The notes under the pieces were generated by a model. It had not been told where the DNA came from. It saw only the letters and a program-made list of their open reading frames with translations, and did not search any database. Source: Granulicella arctica (GTDB taxonomy: Bacteria > Acidobacteriota > Terriglobia > Terriglobales > Acidobacteriaceae). Taken from it: a stretch of 64,000 nt of DNA. How positions within the stretch are numbered: the stretch's first letter is position 1; the number at the start of each line of letters is the position of its first letter. Shown in pieces: positions 1-9,107 of this stretch. The DNA lies in assembly GCF_013410065.1 (NCBI RefSeq), contig NZ_JACCCW010000002.1:1550001-1614000 (forward strand), read 5' to 3'. The translations under genes and the position numbers were made by a program.

Positions 1-102
1 CGGCTCGCACATTTTTATCCCGGCGTATATGACATGACGGCGCAGCTTCTGGAGACAGACGGCTTCGAGGTTGCGATTAAAATTCCATACGAGCGCGGCT
101 AA
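1..102 (+). CDS. LytS-type sensor histidine kinase, C-terminal end (partial)
   Basis: The open frame entering from the left edge reads 33 residues and stops with TAA at 100-102. It ends in LETDGFEVAIKIPYERG, the usual end of an HATPase_c domain in LytS/YehU-type kinases, where the last beta strands close the ATP-binding fold. The stop abuts the ATG of the LytTR response regulator with no gap, so the two genes are almost certainly an operon and a cognate pair. The sensor and dimerisation domains lie outside the window, so the signal cannot be inferred. Confidence 0.75.
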   Translation, partial: RLAHFYPGVYDMTAQLLETDGFEVAIKIPYERG

Positions 103-873
103 ATGAAGCTGAAGGTCTTGATCGCCGATGATGAGCCATTAGCACGTGAACGGCTGCGGTTCCTTTTGTCTAGCGATGAGGAGATCGAGATCTGTGGTGA
201 GTGTCGAAACGGAAAGGAGGTCGTCGCTACTCTGAAAGAGAAGCGATATGATGTACTCTTTCTCGATATACAGATGCCGGGCAGTAGTGGATTCGAAATC
301 ATCGAGCAGGTTGGCCAGGCGAACATGCCCATCACAGTATTTGTAACGGCTCACAATCACTATGCAGTCAAAGCCTTTGAGGTTCACGCGCTCGATTACC
401 TGACCAAACCGGTTGAGCCGGAGCGACTGCAGTCTGCCCTCCTGTGCGTGAAGGAGCGGATCATTTCGCAGGCCGCGATGGTCACTCAGGAGCAACTGAA
501 ATCGGTGTTAGCTGTCTTGAGCGAGACGAGTAAGCGCGAAGAACATCCCAAACGTCTGCTCGTGCACAATGGGACGAAGGACTCATTCGTCTCTATCGAA
601 GATATCGAGTGGATTGAGGCCGCAGATTACTACTCTTGTCTGCACGTCGGAACAAAAAAATTCATGCTCCGCGAGACAATCAAGCAGCTTGCGGATACTC
701 TCGATCCTAGAAAATTCGTGCGCGTCCACCGCTCCGCGATCGTGAACATCGACCATGTCCGTGAAATCCTCCGCGAGGGACGGAACGAAGGCTGGATTGC
801 CCTGTCGAGCGGGCATCGATTGAAGATGAGCAAAGTCGGATGGCAGAACCTTCTGGCCGTAAGCCGCAAATAA
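103..873 (+). CDS. LytTR-family two-component response regulator
   Basis: A 256-residue cytoplasmic regulator. Residues 1-120 form a receiver domain: acidic pair D9-D10, phospho-acceptor D55 in VLFLDIQMPG, conserved Thr in FVTAHNH and the late Lys in DYLTKPVEP. Residues about 150-252 form a LytTR DNA-binding domain, with the typical IEWIEAADYYSCLHVG and FVRVHRSAIVNI segments. LytTR proteins bind pairs of short direct repeats upstream of target genes. The ATG directly follows the stop of the kinase fragment. The next gene, 142 bp downstream on the same strand, is an outer-membrane receptor-like gene and a possible target, but I saw no convincing LytTR repeat pair in that gap. Confidence 0.93.
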   Translation: MKLKVLIADDEPLARERLRFLLSSDEEIEICGECRNGKEVVATLKEKRYDVLFLDIQMPGSSGFEIIEQVGQANMPITVFVTAHNHYAVKAFEVHALDYLTKPVEPERLQSALLCVKERIISQAAMVTQEQLKSVLAVLSETSKREEHPKRLLVHNGTKDSFVSIEDIEWIEAADYYSCLHVGTKKFMLRETIKQLADTLDPRKFVRVHRSAIVNIDHVREILREGRNEGWIALSSGHRLKMSKVGWQNLLAVSRK

Positions 874-1015
874 CATTTGCTCATCAAACGTGGAATTCCG
901 TCCATAGCATTCGCTGCATAAGAAGACTTCCTCGCTGCATGGTTCTATCGCTCCCCTGCAAACTACTCGATTAGATTCTCTACGTCGGAGAGAGTGGTGC
1001 AGAGGCGATCAATCG

Positions 1016-3775
1016 ATGGAAGATCAGCGATACAAGCTAGCCGGTATTCTGATGGCTTTAGTCGGCCCGGTCGTAGGCTTCGCGCAACAGCCTTGCACAA
1101 CAGGCGTTCGTATTGAAGGCACCGTTACAGATACAACAGGAGCAGCGATTGCTGAAGCCTTGGCTCAAACGGCCGACGGAGAAAAAACGACAACAGATAC
1201 CGCGGGACGATTCGTACTTCCCTGCGTGCCCGTCAGTGCAACGATGGTCACGGTACAAGCTGATGGGTTTAATCCAGGCACAGCCAAAACCGATGAACAG
1301 CCCGGAGATATCGCGCAGATCCATCTCAAGTTGGCAGTAGCTCAGGTTGAAACGAATGTGGTGGTAACTGCTGACCCCACCGCAATGGACGCCGATAATG
1401 GCGCCGGGACAAGAACTCTCTCTACTCAGGAAATACAGCAGCTTCCCGATGATCCAGATGACCTTCTGTTGCAACTTCAGTTGCTCGCATCGAGCGGCGG
1501 CGGCTCCTCCTCATCAGCTACAGTCGTCGTCGATGGATTCCAGAACGGAAGTGCAATGCCCCCCAAAGACACCATCGCATCGATTCGCGTGAACCCAGAC
1601 CCCTTCTCGCCAGAATATGAAAGGTCTTCCTCTGAGGGAGGCCGCATTGAGATTACTACCAAGCCCGGATCCGACTTATTTCATGGAGCGCTCTTTCTTA
1701 CCGACAGCGACGGCAGCTTCAATGCAACCGATCCATTCTCTGTAACTGCAACCCCTGCTGGAAAACGTCGCTATGGCTTTGAACTAAGTGGTCCAATCGT
1801 TCAAAAGAAAAGCGGCTTTACACTCGCTCTTGAAAAACGTGATATTGATGAGTTCAATGTCGTAAACGCCACGACAATGGACGCGAACGGCAATCAGACT
1901 CTATTGCAACAGACAGTCTCAGCACCGCAGAGGCTTTGGATTGCCTCTTCTCGCGGCGATTGGCAGATAACTCCGAAAAATGTCACGACGCTTTCCTACT
2001 CGGCGAATGTTAACAATCTTGGCAATCAAGGTGCTGGCGGCCTTACGCTGGCCGACGCAGGTTACTCCAGTCTCGTGAGCGAGTATGACCTGCGGCTGGC
2101 GAATGTGTCGACCCTGAGCGCAAATCTGTTACATGAGAGTCGCATCGGCTATACCTGGAAGCGTACAGAACAAACGCCGCTTTCGACGGCTCCCTCATTA
2201 CAAGTCGCGGGATACTTTCTCAGTGGAGGTGCCACCAGCCAGAACTTGAATGACCGCGAGCGTGATCTTGAAATAAATGACGATGTGATGATCACACACG
2301 GTATCCACTCCTTCAAAGTAGGCGCCCAGTCACTTGGTCTCTTCGTGCATAACTATGATCCTGACACCTTCAACGGTGCCTATGTTTTTGGTGGCGGAAG
2401 CGCTCCAACGCTCGATGCGAATAATAATCCGACCGGCCAGACGACAACGATTACTGCGATGGAGCAGTACAGACGTGCGCTCTTCAATCTTCCCGGTGGT
2501 ACACCGACCACGTATCAACTCACAAGCGGAACGCCGCTGGTTCCATTCACGCAATGGCGACTGGCCTTGTACGCGGAGGACACACTCAAACTCGCGCCCC
2601 GTCTCACTATGGCAACCGGGCTGCGCTATGCGTTTCAGACTGCCCCAAGCAGCTTTGCCAACTTTGCACCACGACTTGGCCTGGCCTGGTCGCCTGATAA
2701 AAAATCAGCATGGGTGATCCATCTACGAGCCGGAATCTTCAGCTTGCCTGTGACACCAAGCTATTCCACCCAGGTCTATCGCCTGGACGGTATCCGACAG
2801 CACGAGACGCAGATTTACTCTCCAAACTACAACAGTCCACTGACGCCGGTTGCTGGATCGATTCAGGTCGGCACAAAGTGGCAGTTTCGGCGCTCCTTTG
2901 AACAAACCTCTTTTATCCAGTTACAGGGCGGTGCAGATTATGACCTGCCGCATCATTGGCATCCTTCAGTCTGGTTCACATGGGGCGACGGGTGGGTAGA
3001 CCCGCGATCCATCAACATCAACGCTCCACTTGTAAACAGCAGCAATGGTGTCGCGCCCAATCCGATAACAGCTCTACTCGCGCCGCGTCCGCTTACACCA
3101 AATGAAAATATCCTTGAATACCAAAACTCTGCTCACACCTGGGGAATGGTCTTCTGGGCGGGGATCGAACAGAAAGGCTACAAGCGATTCACCCTTAATC
3201 TAGGGTATTGGGGAGTGAACTTCAAGTCGGATGGCGGATATGCCGGAGCTCGACCGCAATCCAGTTACAGTAACCAGGGAGAGTCGTCGCGGCCGGACTG
3301 GCAATCAAGCGGTGCTTTAGCCGAGAGCGATCTAAAGCTTCCGGGCAAGATCGAACTCAGCGCAGAGTTTTATCTGCACACAGGCGCCCCTTACAACATC
3401 ACTACTGGAACGGATGCGAACGGAGATGGCAGTTTCAACGACCGGCCATCCTATGCTTCCGCTCCAGGCACTGGCGTCTACAGCACACGCTTCGGACTAC
3501 TCAGCGCCAACACCGTCAACGGTAATGTTCCCCACAACCTTGGCTCCATGCCCGACGTCCTACATACCTATGCGAACCTCAGCCGCGTCTTCAAGCTCGA
3601 TCCGAAAAATACGGATCGCTCCAAGACGCTGACCTTTAATGTTCGCAGCGCCAACGTGCTGAACCATACAAATGCCACTGCGGTTGGAACCATCGTTTCG
3701 TCACCGAACCTAGGGCAGGCAATCGCCGCCGAAGCTGCAAGACGTGTGGAGTTAGGGGTACGCTTTGCGTTCTAG
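1016..3775 (+). CDS. Oar-like TonB-dependent receptor-type outer-membrane protein
   Basis: A 919-residue protein. Residues 1-23 are a signal peptide ending FAQQ. Residues about 30-105 are a carboxypeptidase-regulatory/Cna-B-like beta domain (GVRIEGTVTDTTGAAIAEA). A plug-like segment follows (VVVDGFQNGS, EGGRIEITTKPGSDLFHGAL) and then a long aromatic-rich beta-barrel ending in Phe (RVELGVRFAF), the outer-membrane insertion signature. The low-complexity run SSGGGSSSS at about residues 160-168 is unusual. In Acidobacteriota these proteins are numerous and probably import oligosaccharides or metal chelates; the substrate here is unknown. The gene stands alone between the LytTR regulator and the DtxR-type regulator. 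Confidence 0.85.
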   Translation: MEDQRYKLAGILMALVGPVVGFAQQPCTTGVRIEGTVTDTTGAAIAEALAQTADGEKTTTDTAGRFVLPCVPVSATMVTVQADGFNPGTAKTDEQPGDIAQIHLKLAVAQVETNVVVTADPTAMDADNGAGTRTLSTQEIQQLPDDPDDLLLQLQLLASSGGGSSSSATVVVDGFQNGSAMPPKDTIASIRVNPDPFSPEYERSSSEGGRIEITTKPGSDLFHGALFLTDSDGSFNATDPFSVTATPAGKRRYGFELSGPIVQKKSGFTLALEKRDIDEFNVVNATTMDANGNQTLLQQTVSAPQRLWIASSRGDWQITPKNVTTLSYSANVNNLGNQGAGGLTLADAGYSSLVSEYDLRLANVSTLSANLLHESRIGYTWKRTEQTPLSTAPSLQVAGYFLSGGATSQNLNDRERDLEINDDVMITHGIHSFKVGAQSLGLFVHNYDPDTFNGAYVFGGGSAPTLDANNNPTGQTTTITAMEQYRRALFNLPGGTPTTYQLTSGTPLVPFTQWRLALYAEDTLKLAPRLTMATGLRYAFQTAPSSFANFAPRLGLAWSPDKKSAWVIHLRAGIFSLPVTPSYSTQVYRLDGIRQHETQIYSPNYNSPLTPVAGSIQVGTKWQFRRSFEQTSFIQLQGGADYDLPHHWHPSVWFTWGDGWVDPRSININAPLVNSSNGVAPNPITALLAPRPLTPNENILEYQNSAHTWGMVFWAGIEQKGYKRFTLNLGYWGVNFKSDGGYAGARPQSSYSNQGESSRPDWQSSGALAESDLKLPGKIELSAEFYLHTGAPYNITTGTDANGDGSFNDRPSYASAPGTGVYSTRFGLLSANTVNGNVPHNLGSMPDVLHTYANLSRVFKLDPKNTDRSKTLTFNVRSANVLNHTNATAVGTIVSSPNLGQAIAAEAARRVELGVRFAF

Positions 3776-3807
3776 GCGGTCACTTTTTAGATAACGATGA
3801 CAAATTC

Positions 3808-3825
3808 AGTTCACCGTGGTTAACT
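3808..3825. promoter_or_regulatory. Probable autoregulatory operator of the DtxR/MntR-type gene
   Basis: An 18-bp near-palindrome, AGTTCACC-GT-GGTTAACT, with one mismatch between arms. It ends 7 bp before the regulator's ATG and shares the TTAACC-N2-GGTTAA core with two perfect palindromes at 4518-4543 and 4719-4740. Its position would block the promoter or ribosome-binding site, as expected for autorepression. No Shine-Dalgarno sequence is visible between it and the ATG. Confidence 0.65.
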
Positions 3826-3832
3826 AGTCGTT

Positions 3833-4519
3833 ATGCCGGAAGCAATCACCATCTCCAAAGAGGATTACCTCAAGGCTATTCTCGAAGCCGAGAGCGAGGG
3901 GCACACAGTCATCCCGACCTTCCTAGCCCATTGGCTGGAAGTATCCCCGCCAGCCGTGACAAAGGCGGTGAAAAAACTCAAACAGGATGGTTATATCGAT
4001 GGCAAGGCCGACGGTGGTCTTCGCCTAACAGCAAAGGGCAAGGAGGCGGCATACCGCACCGCCCTTCGACATCACTTGATTGAGCGCATGCTCTCTGAAG
4101 TCTTTGGGATGGAGTGGCATCAGATTCATGCCGAGGCAGAACGCCTTGAGCACGCTGTCTCCCCGATATTCGAAGCGAAACTCATCGAAAAACTTGGAGC
4201 TCAGGGCCTCTGTCCACACGGAAATGAAGTTCTCCCTGAAGCGCCCGCACAGAGAAAGCGCCGCGGCCTGCTTCCTCTGATTGAAGCGGTAGAGCACACC
4301 GACTATGTCGTGGCCAGTCTTTATGAGCGCGATCCCAAGCTGCTGGAGTTCCTGCATAGACTTGGGATCGGCCCCCGTGCTCCCATCAAGGTTTTGGAGC
4401 GAAACTACGACGATACCTGGAGAATTCAGACTCCAAACGGCCCAGCCACGATTGGAAAATCCGCAGCAGAACGAGTCTGGATACAGCCCAAATCGTCCAA
4501 TGAACGTCGGAAAAAATAA
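3833..4519 (+). CDS. DtxR/MntR-family metal-dependent transcriptional repressor
   Basis: A 228-residue regulator with the order winged helix (1-70), metal-binding dimerisation helices (75-135) and a C-terminal FeoA/SH3-like domain (about 150-220). The helix-turn-helix is clear in PTFLAHWLEVSPPAVTKAVK. Metal-ligand candidates are D11, H81, E84, H99, E103, E106 and H107. By alignment from memory, the key DtxR/IdeR ligands Met10 and Cys102 correspond here to D11 and E103, the pair that makes MntR manganese-selective, although the C-terminal domain is DtxR-like. Manganese, or mixed Mn/Fe, sensing is therefore inferred. The gene has its own upstream operator, and a second operator overlaps its stop codon before a TonB-dependent receptor, the likely target. 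Confidence 0.92.
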   Translation: MPEAITISKEDYLKAILEAESEGHTVIPTFLAHWLEVSPPAVTKAVKKLKQDGYIDGKADGGLRLTAKGKEAAYRTALRHHLIERMLSEVFGMEWHQIHAEAERLEHAVSPIFEAKLIEKLGAQGLCPHGNEVLPEAPAQRKRRGLLPLIEAVEHTDYVVASLYERDPKLLEFLHRLGIGPRAPIKVLERNYDDTWRIQTPNGPATIGKSAAERVWIQPKSSNERRKK

Positions 4520-4543
4520 ATAATTAACCAAGGTTAATTATTT
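4518..4543. promoter_or_regulatory. Perfect 26-bp palindromic operator (metalloregulator site 2)
   Basis: Two perfect 12-bp arms (each containing ATTAACC or its complement) are separated by AA. The site overlaps the TAA stop of the regulator and lies about 130 bp upstream of the large receptor gene. A weak promoter fits here: TTAACC (4524-4529) as -35 and CATACT (4548-4553) as -10, 18 bp apart, so a bound repressor would cover the -35. The core matches sites at 3808 and 4719. A rho-independent terminator is less likely because the arms are AT-rich and the loop is only 2 nt. Confidence 0.75.
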
Positions 4544-4583
4544 ATGGCATACTGCAAATAACCTCTTCGCGGAGGAACTGCAT

Positions 4584-4643
4584 ATGCCCACATTCCCCTT
4601 ATCCATAACGAGCACAAAGAAATCGTCCATGGGGCTTTTCTGA
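4584..4643 (+). CDS. Possible 19-codon leader peptide
   Basis: A short frame, ATG at 4584 to TGA at 4641, has a strong ribosome-binding site (GGAGGA at 4571-4576) about 7 nt upstream, better than that of the receptor it precedes. It encodes MPTFPLSITSTKKSSMGLF. It sits on the leader RNA between two predicted operators. It could be a regulatory leader peptide or a chance frame; no homology is recognised. Confidence 0.3.
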   Translation: MPTFPLSITSTKKSSMGLF

Positions 4644-4674
4644 ACTTACACAGTACGACAAATGGAGACCACGC

Positions 4675-7600
4675 ATGGCACAAATTCGGGTCGCCAGATT
4701 TTTTTTGATCTGTTTTGCAGTATTAACCATGGTTAATACTGCGTTTCTGCTGGCGCAAAGCGGCACGTCAAGCGCGATCGTTGGAACTGTGGCAGACGCT
4801 ACGGGAGCGGTTCTGTCTAACGCAAATGTGACTTCAACCAACGTCGATACTAAGGCGTCCCGCACCGGCCAAACAAACGCTGACGGGAGGTTTCTCTTCT
4901 CTCAGGTCAATCCCGGAACCTATACGGTCACGGTGACAGCAAACGGATTCGCGGATCAAACCTCGCTCCCCACGGAAGTCTCCGTCGGACAAACCGTCAC
5001 GTTGAATTTCAGTGTCCGTCCTTCTTCAGCATCGCAAAACGTTGAGGTCAGCGCCCAACAGGGATTGCTCAGTCTCGAAAACGCAAACACCACAACGACT
5101 TTGGACTCGAAGACCATTGCGAGCCTTCCCAACCCCGGACAAGATCTGACGTATCTCGCGCAGTTCGCCCAGGGCGCGCTGATGAACACAGCCGGCTCAT
5201 CCAATGACGCGAAGGCTGCTGGCGGTTACGGCAACGTCGAATTCAATGGCCTGCCTGCAACATCAAATGGCTACATTCTCGATGGCTACGACACCAACGA
5301 TCCGTGGCTTGGGTTGAACATCGGCCTCTCCACTAATCTCGTGATTGGTCTCGATGCGGTGCAAGAGGCAACTATCAACACAAACTCCTTCGCAGTCGAT
5401 CAGGGACGCTATGGCGCATCGCAAGTAAACTACTTCACCAAGTCAGGAACCAACAAGTTCCATGGTGACATCTACGAAATCTGGAACGGGTCTCTGCTGA
5501 ACGCACAGGACTACTTTCTCCATGCGAACGACACCCCAGGAAACACCGCCAAGAAGCCGCGCTCGACCGTCAACGAATTTGGAGTAAGTGCCGGCGGCCC
5601 CATCCGAAAAGACAAGCTGTTCTTCTTTGCTCACTACGAGGGAATCCGAATTGCTCTGCCTTTGGTCTCTCAAGCAGTAGTGCCCTCTCCTGCATATCAG
5701 CAATACGTACTGGGACAACTCGCAACTGGCGGAACGGACCCGATCACTGCGACTGCACTCCCAGCGCAGCCGCAGGAGATCCCGTTCTATCAGTCGATGT
5801 TCAAGCTCTATCGCAATACAAGCGGCACTCCCATTCCGGTAAGCTCCTGTCCCCTCGATGCAAGCGGGGCACTTCTCTCAGGCACACAAACAAGCGGAAG
5901 TCTCTTTACAGGAAGCGGTTGTGCAAATCAGCAGCAAGTGTCACTAACCAACAGCGACAGCGAAAATCTTTTAGTGCTCAAGATCGACCATACGATCGAT
6001 GCAAACAACAGCATCTGGTATCGCTTTCAACAAGACACAGGATTGCAAGCCGCTTATACCGACCCAATCAACCCGATCTTCAACTCTTACTCGCCACAAC
6101 CGCAACGAACCTTAGTCGCGGGTTACACCCATCTATTCACTCCGAACTTAGTTAATCAATTCAATCCTGGCGCAAGTTGGTATGCAAGCATCTTTGAACC
6201 GAACGACTTTGCACAAGTCAAACAAGCCTTTCCTATTGTTTTGACAGCGGGGAGTGCCAATGCACCATTCACTACCCTGGGCGGCAATAACAACACCTAT
6301 CCGCAGGGACGCAAGGTTACACAGTGGCAGATCAACGATAACTTGATCTGGACCCAGGGTAAGAATACTTACAAATTCGGCATCAACACGCGGCGTATCG
6401 ATGTAAGTGATTACGACCTCGGTGAAGGAACTGTACCTACTGTCATCTATAACGACCTTGCGCAGTTCACCTATGGCGCGGCCTACACAGCAAGCCAGAC
6501 GTTCCCCGTCTCGTTGAAAGAACGAGTAGCGGCGGGCAATATTGACCTATACACGATGGATACCTATAAGCCCAACGCACGCACAACGCTCACCGCCGGA
6601 ATGCGGACAACTTGGAACACCAATCCTACTAATGAACAGCGCCTGTTTGCGCGCCCCGCAGGATCGTTCCTCGATCTCTCACACGACACAACGCAACCAC
6701 TCAATCAAGTTATCCAGACGCAGGTAAGTGGTCTCTTCCCTGCTACACCGTTATTTGTTTGGCAACCTCGTGTTTCGGTGGCATACCAAGTTACTCCGAG
6801 AGTTGTCATACATACCGGCTTTGGCGTCTTCAATGACATCATCCCAGCGCAGATCGCCGACCTTGCTGCGACCAATGCTCCCTACTCACCGACCTTCGTA
6901 GGCGGAATCGGTGGACAAGTTGGAGGAATTGGCATTGCACCGAGCGTAACCAATAGCGCTATCGATGCCACTGCTAACGCCAATCAAAACTTTCAGTCCA
7001 CATTTAGCGCGGGGGCAGCTCCATGCACAGGCATTGCAACAGGTGCAGCGACATGTCCTCTGGCTGTAAGTCTGAACACCTTTCCTAGCGGAACACTCAA
7101 GACGCCGTATTACTACCAGTACAACCTCGGAATAGAACAGCAGATCGGCGCGCATGGTTCGTTGCGGGTCGACTACGTCGGCACTCGCGGCTTGCATGAG
7201 CCCTACCAGGTCCAATTGAATGGCTATCAGACAGTCTGCAAGGGTTGCTTTGCTCCATATCCTTATCAGCAGCCGATTGACCAACGCTTCGGCAGTGTCG
7301 ATGAATTTCGTACCGATGCAAATAGTGTCTACTCTGGCCTGCAAACCAGCGTGACGCAACAATTCAAATCCCTCACGCTGAAAGGCAACTATACCTTCAG
7401 TCACTGCCTCGACGAGGTCTCCAATGGAGGCCTACTTCCCTTCTCTACTCAAGGCATTCTGTCGCCACTACCCGGCGAACTCAGCCACCAATACGGAGAC
7501 TGCGATTACGATGTGCGTCATAATGTCAGCGCCTTCGGGATATACCAGATTCCATTTTTCTCTTCTCATAGCTTTCTGCGGGCAGTCCTGGGCGGTTGGT

Positions 7601-8175
7601 CATACTCTGAAACAGCGTTCTTTCACACTGGGCTTCCCTTCACCGTACTGAGTCAGCCCTACACAGCAAACAACAACGGAGTCTTTCAAAACAGTGGACC
7701 TCAGTTCGCACGGAGAGTTCCCGGTGTACCGCTCTACCGAAAGACTCCCTATCCAGGCGTCACGCAGGCGGGAACGAAACAATGGCTGAACCCTGAGGCC
7801 TTCGTCTCTGTCGTTGATCCCACAACGGGCGCATGCACAGGAGGCGACTCTATAGCCACCTGCCAGTTCGGCAATGCAGGCCGCAACACAGTGCGCGGAC
7901 CGCACTTCACCGATTCCGACATCTATATAACGAAGAAGTTCCCGATCACGGAGGCAGTGTCTTTACGCTTTGATACGCAATTCTTCAATGCATTCAATCA
8001 TCCAAACTTCGCACTCCCCAGCAATGTAGAGGCTGGAGTTCCAGGAGTCTACGTCCCGGCAAAATTCGGCACGCTTGAAAGCACGATCTCTCCACCGACC
8101 GGACTACTCGGCGTCGGTCTGGGTGGAGATAGTTCGCCGCGCATGATTGCCTTTCAAGCAAGGATCGAGTTCTAG
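4675..8175 (+). CDS. Oar-like TonB-dependent receptor, predicted metal-regulated
   Basis: A 1166-residue outer-membrane protein. A signal peptide (FFLICFAVLTMVNTAFLLAQ) precedes a carboxypeptidase-regulatory domain (about 35-125, IVGTVADATGAVLSNANVTS), a plug-like domain (about 140-260, VEFNGLPATSNGYILDGYDT) and a beta-barrel ending in Phe (MIAFQARIEF). The conserved FHGDIYEIWNGSLLNAQDYF block is typical of Oar-like proteins. The first ATG (4675) is preferred because it gives a full signal peptide; the in-frame ATG at 4729 lies in the centre of a palindrome and would leave a truncated leader. With operators upstream (4518) and inside the signal-peptide codons (4719), it is probably repressed by the adjacent DtxR/MntR-type protein, pointing to metal or metallophore uptake. 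That substrate is inferred. Confidence 0.88.
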   Translation: MAQIRVARFFLICFAVLTMVNTAFLLAQSGTSSAIVGTVADATGAVLSNANVTSTNVDTKASRTGQTNADGRFLFSQVNPGTYTVTVTANGFADQTSLPTEVSVGQTVTLNFSVRPSSASQNVEVSAQQGLLSLENANTTTTLDSKTIASLPNPGQDLTYLAQFAQGALMNTAGSSNDAKAAGGYGNVEFNGLPATSNGYILDGYDTNDPWLGLNIGLSTNLVIGLDAVQEATINTNSFAVDQGRYGASQVNYFTKSGTNKFHGDIYEIWNGSLLNAQDYFLHANDTPGNTAKKPRSTVNEFGVSAGGPIRKDKLFFFAHYEGIRIALPLVSQAVVPSPAYQQYVLGQLATGGTDPITATALPAQPQEIPFYQSMFKLYRNTSGTPIPVSSCPLDASGALLSGTQTSGSLFTGSGCANQQQVSLTNSDSENLLVLKIDHTIDANNSIWYRFQQDTGLQAAYTDPINPIFNSYSPQPQRTLVAGYTHLFTPNLVNQFNPGASWYASIFEPNDFAQVKQAFPIVLTAGSANAPFTTLGGNNNTYPQGRKVTQWQINDNLIWTQGKNTYKFGINTRRIDVSDYDLGEGTVPTVIYNDLAQFTYGAAYTASQTFPVSLKERVAAGNIDLYTMDTYKPNARTTLTAGMRTTWNTNPTNEQRLFARPAGSFLDLSHDTTQPLNQVIQTQVSGLFPATPLFVWQPRVSVAYQVTPRVVIHTGFGVFNDIIPAQIADLAATNAPYSPTFVGGIGGQVGGIGIAPSVTNSAIDATANANQNFQSTFSAGAAPCTGIATGAATCPLAVSLNTFPSGTLKTPYYYQYNLGIEQQIGAHGSLRVDYVGTRGLHEPYQVQLNGYQTVCKGCFAPYPYQQPIDQRFGSVDEFRTDANSVYSGLQTSVTQQFKSLTLKGNYTFSHCLDEVSNGGLLPFSTQGILSPLPGELSHQYGDCDYDVRHNVSAFGIYQIPFFSSHSFLRAVLGGWSYSETAFFHTGLPFTVLSQPYTANNNGVFQNSGPQFARRVPGVPLYRKTPYPGVTQAGTKQWLNPEAFVSVVDPTTGACTGGDSIATCQFGNAGRNTVRGPHFTDSDIYITKKFPITEAVSLRFDTQFFNAFNHPNFALPSNVEAGVPGVYVPAKFGTLESTISPPTGLLGVGLGGDSSPRMIAFQARIEF
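4719..4740. promoter_or_regulatory. Perfect 22-bp palindromic operator inside a coding region (site 3)
   Basis: Arms AGTATTAACC and GGTTAATACT are separated by AT; the site covers codons 15-22 of the receptor gene. It shares TTAACC-N2-GGTTAA with sites 3808 and 4518. It lies about 200 bp downstream of site 2, a distance that would allow a DNA loop around the promoter or a roadblock to elongation. Confidence 0.7.
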
Positions 8176-8235
8176 GTGTTTAGTCCCACAGAGTGGTGGA
8201 GTACGCTATGACCAGTTGCCATCCTGGGAGGCATT

Positions 8236-8316
8236 ATGGGACAAGTACTGCACGGGAGCGCCCGAACGACAGCGGCAGTGCGTCGAGCGATACAGCATAG
8301 TCAAGCGAGCCTGAAC
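8236..8316 (+). mobile_element. IS481-family transposase N-terminal remnant
   Basis: Translation from ATG 8236 gives MGQVLHGSARTTAAVRRAIQ followed by HSQASLN, which I recognise as the stereotyped start of IS481-type transposases, just before their helix-turn-helix. A Shine-Dalgarno-like GGGAGGC precedes it. Similarity stops at about 8316, where glycosidase-like sequence begins, so only about 27 codons of the transposase survive. Terminal inverted repeats were not identified. Confidence 0.6.
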
Positions 8317-8321
8317 CAATG

Positions 8322-9107
8322 CATAACCTCGCCGGCGACAAAGCCGTGTGGGGCGGTTTCGTGCCTGATCTTCAGAACCCCAGGCCCGTCGGATCTTTGG
8401 CAAATACCACCGAAAGCATTTAATCGACATTGGTATTACGGGATTCAAGCTCGATGAATGCGACAACTCTGACTTTACCGAGGGCTGGTCCTTTGCTGAG
8501 CCGAGCCAGTTCCCATCCGGTGTAGACGGCGAACAGATGTACAGCCTCTTCGGTCTCCGCTATCAACGTACTCTTTGGGAACAGTTTCTAGTTCAAAGCC
8601 AGGAAACATATTCGTTAGTTCGTTCCAGTGGAGCACTCGAGGCCCCGTATCCCTTCGTGCTGTACAGCTATCTTTACGATCATCGTCAATTTGTTCGAGA
8701 GCTAGTCAACTCCGGCTTTATCGGTTTGCTATGGTGCCTGAAGTTAGGGACGCCAAGAATGAGGAAGAGTTCATTCGCCGTTTGCAGACCGTTGTCTCTT
8801 CACCACTTGCCATAATTAACGGGTGGTACATCTTCAACCCATCATGGAAACAGTTGGATCGCAAGAAGAACAATGCGAATGAACTCTCTCCAAACTGGCA
8901 GAAATTGGAGGCTCGTTGCCGCGGGATCTTGGGCTGGCGCATGCTACTGATTCCGTATCTGCGTGCAGCATTTGCTCGATATCAGTCAGACGGAACACCG
9001 CCCGTCCGCGCACTGACGCTGGATTGGCCCAGTGTGCTAGAGTTCGCGAACACAGATGACGTGTGGATGTTGGGACTGCCTGCTGATTGCACCGCTGTTC
9101 GCGGGCT
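8322..9107 (+). pseudogene. GH31 glycoside hydrolase fragment, frameshifted and truncated
   Basis: Successive frames read a GH31 (alpha-glucosidase/alpha-xylosidase) body: HNLAGDKAVWGGFVPDLQNP, then GITGFKLDECDNSDF (the catalytic Asp region), GVDGEQMYSLFGLRYQRTLW, LVNSGFIGLLW, RGILGWRMLLIPYLRAAFAR and EFANTDDVWMLG, then in a shifted frame CLLIAPLFAG. At least three frameshifts or stops interrupt it (near 8421, 8740 and 9073). The 5' end is cut where the IS481 remnant ends and the 3' end stops at about 9107, where a histidine kinase starts on the other strand. Non-functional. Confidence 0.75.
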
